A program made the translations under genes and the position numbers. This document shows, one piece after another, positions 60,617-64,000 of a DNA stretch of 64,000 nucleotides; position 1 is the stretch's first letter; each line of letters opens with the position of its first letter. The notes under the pieces were generated by a model. That model was not told the origin of the DNA. It saw only the letters and a program-made list of their open reading frames with translations, and ran no database searches. Source of the stretch: Polynucleobacter sp. MWH-Braz-FAM2G (lineage in GTDB: Bacteria > Pseudomonadota > Gammaproteobacteria > Burkholderiales > Burkholderiaceae); contig NZ_CP061300.1 of NCBI RefSeq assembly GCF_018687635.1, positions 1,116,001 to 1,180,000 of the forward strand, given 5' to 3'.

Positions 60617-62403
60617 TAAAGATCCTCGCTACCCAAAAGCATTTCAGTAATACCCTTACCCGCTTGAACCATAGGCCAAACGTTTTCTTCTGGGTCGGTT
60701 TGGAAATCCATAAAGACTGTGCGATCTTTTAAGCGAATAGCTTCTTTAAGAGCGCCCTCAACATCGGATTTCTTTTCAATGCGCATACCAACATGGCCAT
60801 AAGCTTCTGCCAACTTTACGAAGTCAGGCAAAGAATCCATATATGAGCTGGAATAGCGTTTGTTGTAGGTAAGTTCTTGCCATTGACGAACCATTCCCAA
60901 GTAACGATTATTCAATGACACAATCTTCACTGGGGTGTCGTACTGTTTGCAAGTAGAAAGCTCTTGAATGCACATCTGAATAGAGCCTTCACCTGTAATA
61001 GTGAAAACATCCTGCTCAGGAAATGCTTTCTTAATGCCCATGGCATACGGTAAACCTACACCCATTGTGCCAAGACCACCAGAGTTAATCCAACGACGTG
61101 GCTTATCAAACTTGTAGAACTGGGCGGCCCACATTTGATGCTGACCAACGTCAGAACAAATGAAAGCATCACCACCAGTTAGCTCCCACAGTTTTTGGAC
61201 AACATATTGTGGCTTCACAATTTGTGAAGCTTCGTCATATTTCAAGCAATCTTTTTTGCGCCACTCGTTAATCTGATCCCACCATGCGGCAACTTTGTCA
61301 CCATTCTTGCGTGGACCAGCCGCCTTGAGTTGAGCAGTCATCTCAACCAAAACTTCTTTAAGATTACCAACGATAGGAACATCCACTTTTACACGTTTAG
61401 AAATCACGGAAGGATCAATATCAATATGAATGATCTTGCGTGGGTGACTAGCAAAGTGAGATGTATTACCAATTACTCGGTCATCGAAACGTGCGCCAAT
61501 AGCAATCAACACATCACTGTGTTGCATTGCCATATTGGCCTCATAAGTTCCGTGCATGCCAAGCATGCCTACAAACTGTGGACTTGTTCCTGGAAAACCA
61601 CCCAAACCCATTAAGGTGTTTGTAACTGGGTAGCCAAGCAAGTCAGCAAACTCTTTTAATTCAGGAGCTGCATCAGCCAGAATAACGCCACCTCCTGTAT
61701 AGATGTAGGGACGCTCTGCCTCTTGCAGCAAAGCAACTGCCTTACGAATCTGACCGCTATGCCCCTTTAATACAGGGTTGTATGAACGCATCTCCAGGCT
61801 CTCTGGATATACAAAAGGCCCTTTAGCTGCTGAAACGTCCTTCGGAATATCAATCAACACAGGTCCAGGACGACCAGTCTGAGCAATATGAAAAGCCTTT
61901 TTCAATACCAAAGGAAGATCTTTAACATCCTTCACGAGAAAGTTATGCTTTACAACTGGACGGGTAATGCCAACTGTGTCAGCCTCTTGGAATGCGTCCT
62001 CACCAATTGCGTGTGTAGGCACATTTCCACTGATGATGACCATTGGAATGGAATCGGTGTAGGCGGTAGCAATACCTGTAACGGCATTCGTTACGCCCGG
62101 GCCAGATGTCACTAACGCAACACCAACCTTTCCGGTTGCGCGCGCATAGCCATCAGCCGCGTGAACTGCTGCTTGTTCGTGACGAACCAAGATGTGCTCA
62201 AACTTGTCTTGCTTAAAAATTTCGTCATAGATAAAGAGGACAGATCCGCCTGGGTAACCCCAAACATATTCAACACCCTCTTTGTGCAAAGCATGCACGA
62301 GCATTTCTGCGCCAATCATTTCTGGGGGCGCAATTTCATTATTTGTATTTGCTGAGTCTTTAGTAGCTTTGGAAGCTAAAAATTCGGCGCTGCTTGTATT
62401 CAT
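60616..62403 (-). CDS. ilvI: Acetolactate synthase large (catalytic) subunit
   Basis: Thiamine diphosphate enzyme making acetolactate and acetohydroxybutyrate; 595 aa. The catalytic Glu lies in VRHEQAAVHAADGYARATGKVGVALVTSGPG; the FAD-binding middle domain and the ThDP/Mg motif GEGSIQMCIQELSTCKQYDTPVKIVSLNN complete it. The N-terminal about 30 residues are a Ser/Thr/Asn-rich extension. ATG 62403 has AAGGA ten bases upstream. Called ilvB in some annotations of this order. Confidence 0.97.
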   Translation of the reverse strand: MNTSSAEFLASKATKDSANTNNEIAPPEMIGAEMLVHALHKEGVEYVWGYPGGSVLFIYDEIFKQDKFEHILVRHEQAAVHAADGYARATGKVGVALVTSGPGVTNAVTGIATAYTDSIPMVIISGNVPTHAIGEDAFQEADTVGITRPVVKHNFLVKDVKDLPLVLKKAFHIAQTGRPGPVLIDIPKDVSAAKGPFVYPESLEMRSYNPVLKGHSGQIRKAVALLQEAERPYIYTGGGVILADAAPELKEFADLLGYPVTNTLMGLGGFPGTSPQFVGMLGMHGTYEANMAMQHSDVLIAIGARFDDRVIGNTSHFASHPRKIIHIDIDPSVISKRVKVDVPIVGNLKEVLVEMTAQLKAAGPRKNGDKVAAWWDQINEWRKKDCLKYDEASQIVKPQYVVQKLWELTGGDAFICSDVGQHQMWAAQFYKFDKPRRWINSGGLGTMGVGLPYAMGIKKAFPEQDVFTITGEGSIQMCIQELSTCKQYDTPVKIVSLNNRYLGMVRQWQELTYNKRYSSSYMDSLPDFVKLAEAYGHVGMRIEKKSDVEGALKEAIRLKDRTVFMDFQTDPEENVWPMVQAGKGITEMLLGSEDL

Positions 62404-62596
62404 TTTCTTTCGTCCTTTGCAATTTTCGGCAAAAAATTGTTTGGTCTGCTCTATCTCCTGCTTTTGGCCTGAGTTCGAACGGCGCTGCTACCGGAAAAAA
62501 CCACTTCTTGAATGAGATTCTAGGTAGTAAGCCCTATATTCTATAGCAATCCCCTAAAATGGCTCAATTCTTACCGATTCAGGTCTAATCCATTGC
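62404..62596. other. Divergent promoter region between ilvI and the ECF sigma gene
   Basis: 193 bases carrying promoters for both directions. On the minus strand TTGAGC and TATAGA, 16 bases apart, are a weak sigma-70 candidate for the ilv operon near 62538-62565. A 17-codon GTG ORF (62451-62504) and a small AT-rich hairpin CAATTTT/AAAATTG near 62420-62440 sit in the ilvI leader; neither resembles a branched-chain attenuator, and no intrinsic terminator follows. Confidence 0.4.
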
Positions 62597-63166
62597 ATGG
62601 CATCAGCCCAAGAACTATCTGACTTTCTGAGTAGCGTCGAGCAGCGTGCGTTTAAGCAGGCCGTATATGCCGTGCGTGACGATGATGCCGCATTGGATAT
62701 TGTTCAAGATGCCATGATTAAATTGACCGAAAAATATGGCGATAGACCAGCTGCAGAGCTCCCCTTGGTATTCACACGGATTTTGCAAAATCGCATTCAT
62801 GACTGGTTTAGAAGGCAAAAAGTTCGAAATACCTGGGTTACCTTGTTCTCAAGCATGGGCAAAAAGGGTGAAGAAGGCGATGATTTTGATCCTTTGGAGT
62901 CACTTTCAGCCCCAGAGGACAGCGAAGAACACCAAGATGGGGCTCAAAAACTTGAAAAAAGTCAGCTTTTACAGGCTTTGGAGTCAGAAATATCTAAATT
63001 ACCTGTGCGTCAACGAGAAGCCTTCCTCATGCGTTATTGGGATGAGCTAAGTATTACTGAGACGGCCCAGGCGATGAGTTGTAGTGAAGGTAGCGTCAAA
63101 ACCCATTGTTCTAGGGCCACCCAAACATTAGCTAAAGCATTGAAATTAAAAGGAATTACGCTGTGA
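62597..63166 (+). CDS. ECF-family RNA polymerase sigma factor
   Basis: A 189-aa sigma-70 family factor containing only regions 2 and 4. Region 2 is near residues 17-80 (AFKQAVYAVRDDDAALDIVQDAMIKL, with the DWFRR DNA-binding part). Region 4 is near 130-180 (LPVRQREAFLMRYWDELSITETAQAMSCSEGSVKTHCSRA, a helix-turn-helix). The acidic linker (about 95-120: EEGDDFDPLES, DSEEHQDG) is longer than usual. Its stop overlaps the next gene's GTG (GTGA), so the two are coupled; the next gene may encode its regulator. Confidence 0.93.
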   Translation: MASAQELSDFLSSVEQRAFKQAVYAVRDDDAALDIVQDAMIKLTEKYGDRPAAELPLVFTRILQNRIHDWFRRQKVRNTWVTLFSSMGKKGEEGDDFDPLESLSAPEDSEEHQDGAQKLEKSQLLQALESEISKLPVRQREAFLMRYWDELSITETAQAMSCSEGSVKTHCSRATQTLAKALKLKGITL

Positions 63167-63621
63167 AACACGTTAATGACCAATTTACCGAGACCCAAGT
63201 AGACCAATTTGGTCAGGCTAGTGCTGCCCTACTTCGTCAAAGTACCCAGCACATTCCTCAGCATATTAAAGATCGTCTTTATGCGGCACGCATGAAAGCA
63301 ATTGCTGCAAGAAAGCCTGAAAAAGTACGTCTTCAGCAACAGGTATTTGCAGGTTCGGCTCGTAACTGGACTTCTGGTTCAAATGGAATATGGGATACCG
63401 TGGGCTGGATTGCCCCCCTCCTCGTCCTCATTTTTGGTCTTATTGGAATTGCTCAGTGGCAAGATAATTCAAGAATTAACGATATTGCAGAAGTGGATGC
63501 CGCATTGCTTTCTGATGATGTGCCTCCTGACGCCTATGCAGATAATGGATTTATGGCTTTTCTTAAAAACGGCCCTCTCTCCGAATCTGATAGCCCATCT
63601 GATCCCGTACAAAGCAACTAA
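63163..63621 (+). CDS. DUF3619 single-pass membrane protein, possible sigma partner
   Basis: A 152-aa protein starting at GTG and overlapping the sigma factor stop. The N-terminal about 80 residues are basic, polar and cytoplasmic (IPQHIKDRLYAARMKAIAARK). One membrane helix lies near 85-103 (GWIAPLLVLIFGLIGIAQW), then an acidic extracytoplasmic tail with DVPPDAYADNGFMAFLKNG, typical of DUF3619 proteins. Topology (cytoplasmic N-domain, one helix, outside tail) is that of an anti-sigma factor, but no zinc anti-sigma motif is visible. Role is inference from position. Confidence 0.8.
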   Translation: MKHVNDQFTETQVDQFGQASAALLRQSTQHIPQHIKDRLYAARMKAIAARKPEKVRLQQQVFAGSARNWTSGSNGIWDTVGWIAPLLVLIFGLIGIAQWQDNSRINDIAEVDAALLSDDVPPDAYADNGFMAFLKNGPLSESDSPSDPVQSN

Positions 63622-63635
63622 ACAAAGTTCGTTTG

Positions 63636-64000
63636 ATGCCGCGAACATTTAGAACGCACATAGCTGTCAGCCTTACGCTGACAGCATCTTGCTTAGCATT
63701 TTATTTATCGCCCGCATTTTCCCAGTCGGCGCCCACCCCCGTTCACAGTAAATCCACAGCCATCCCCGAAAGAAAACCTGACGGCACATGGGAAAGTCTT
63801 AAGCCTGCACAACAAAAAATTCTGGCACCCCTTGAAAGTGACTGGGATTACATGCTGCCTGATAGTCGTAAAAAATGGATTCAAGTTGCCAATATCTACC
63901 CCAAGATGAGTGCGCAAGATCAAGAAAGATTGCAGTCTCGCATGACTAGCTGGTCTAATCTTTCGCAAAAAGATCGTCGCATTGCTCGAGAAAATTATCT
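63636..64000 (+). CDS. DUF3106 exported protein (partial, runs off the window)
   Basis: An open frame from ATG 63636 reaches the window edge (121 complete codons, no stop). It starts with a signal peptide (about residues 1-29, ending AFS before QSAP). The family core is visible: WESLKPAQQKILAPLESDW, then RKKWIQVANIYPKMSAQDQERLQ and RMTSWSNLSQKDRRIARENY, repeats of W-x-x-L-[ST] as in DUF3106 proteins. Function is unknown; it is commonly third behind an ECF sigma and a DUF3619 gene in Burkholderiales. It follows DUF3619 by 14 bases, in one operon. Confidence 0.85.
   Translation, partial: MPRTFRTHIAVSLTLTASCLAFYLSPAFSQSAPTPVHSKSTAIPERKPDGTWESLKPAQQKILAPLESDWDYMLPDSRKKWIQVANIYPKMSAQDQERLQSRMTSWSNLSQKDRRIARENY

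Noticed and set aside
62451-62504. 17-codon GTG ORF upstream of ilvI as a branched-chain leader peptide
   Set aside because: Only two valines, no Ile or Leu run, and no intrinsic terminator follows it before ilvI, so it lacks attenuator architecture.

Overview
The window looks like chromosomal DNA of a betaproteobacterium of the Burkholderiaceae, most probably Polynucleobacter or a close relative. The reasons are moderate GC, very short intergenic gaps, and gene orders typical of Burkholderiales: rlmE-ftsH-folP-glmM beside carAB-greA-yhbY; tpiA-secG-tRNA-Leu-nuoA-N; ilvI-ilvH-ilvC-psd-pssA-leuA; and an ECF sigma factor followed by DUF3619 and DUF3106 genes. The genus is inferred from protein style and layout, not from a database match. 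No insertion sequence, prophage, integrase or CRISPR array was seen, and no gap between genes exceeds about 300 bases.

Layout: (1) 1-4.7 kb holds pstS with a good Pho-box candidate, a CorA/ZntB-type transporter, and a short accessory patch on the plus strand (outer-membrane barrel protein, AT-rich unknown protein, exported metallophosphoesterase-like protein). (2) 4.7-16 kb holds housekeeping genes on the minus strand: glmM, folP, ftsH, rlmE, greA, carB, carA; yhbY diverges from rlmE. (3) 16-26.9 kb holds prpE, mltD and gloB (minus), then a methyltransferase, rnhA, an RND efflux pair and dnaQ (plus); the last three overlap by 1-4 bases. (4) 26.9-35.1 kb is a catabolic and accessory stretch: tartrate/D-malate-type dehydrogenase, SprT-like protein, amidase, Bug-type solute-binding protein, Old Yellow Enzyme, mmsA, DUF1178 protein and a Nudix hydrolase. 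(5) 35.2-49.7 kb is the complete 14-gene complex I operon on the minus strand, followed upstream by tRNA-Leu(GAG), secG, tpiA, a quinone oxidoreductase, pnp and rpsO. (6) 55-62.4 kb holds a SYLF lipid-binding protein, then leuA, pssA, psd, ilvC, ilvH and ilvI on the minus strand. (7) The right end starts an ECF sigma operon that runs out of the window.

How the genes work together: ilvIHC and leuA cover branched-chain amino acid synthesis and flank the psd-pssA phosphatidylethanolamine pair. The complex I operon, with its own terminator, supplies respiratory proton pumping. carAB supplies carbamoyl phosphate, and greA/yhbY/rlmE/ftsH link transcription, ribosome maturation and membrane proteolysis.

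The most interesting non-coding signal is upstream of leuA. It has a leucine-rich 25-codon leader ORF, a 9-bp antiterminator pairing and a strong intrinsic terminator, the full architecture of a leucine attenuator. Second is the rpsO-pnp interval, which holds a read-through terminator, a long stem and two mutually exclusive hairpins, suggesting PNPase autoregulation. I found no completely new multi-gene system.
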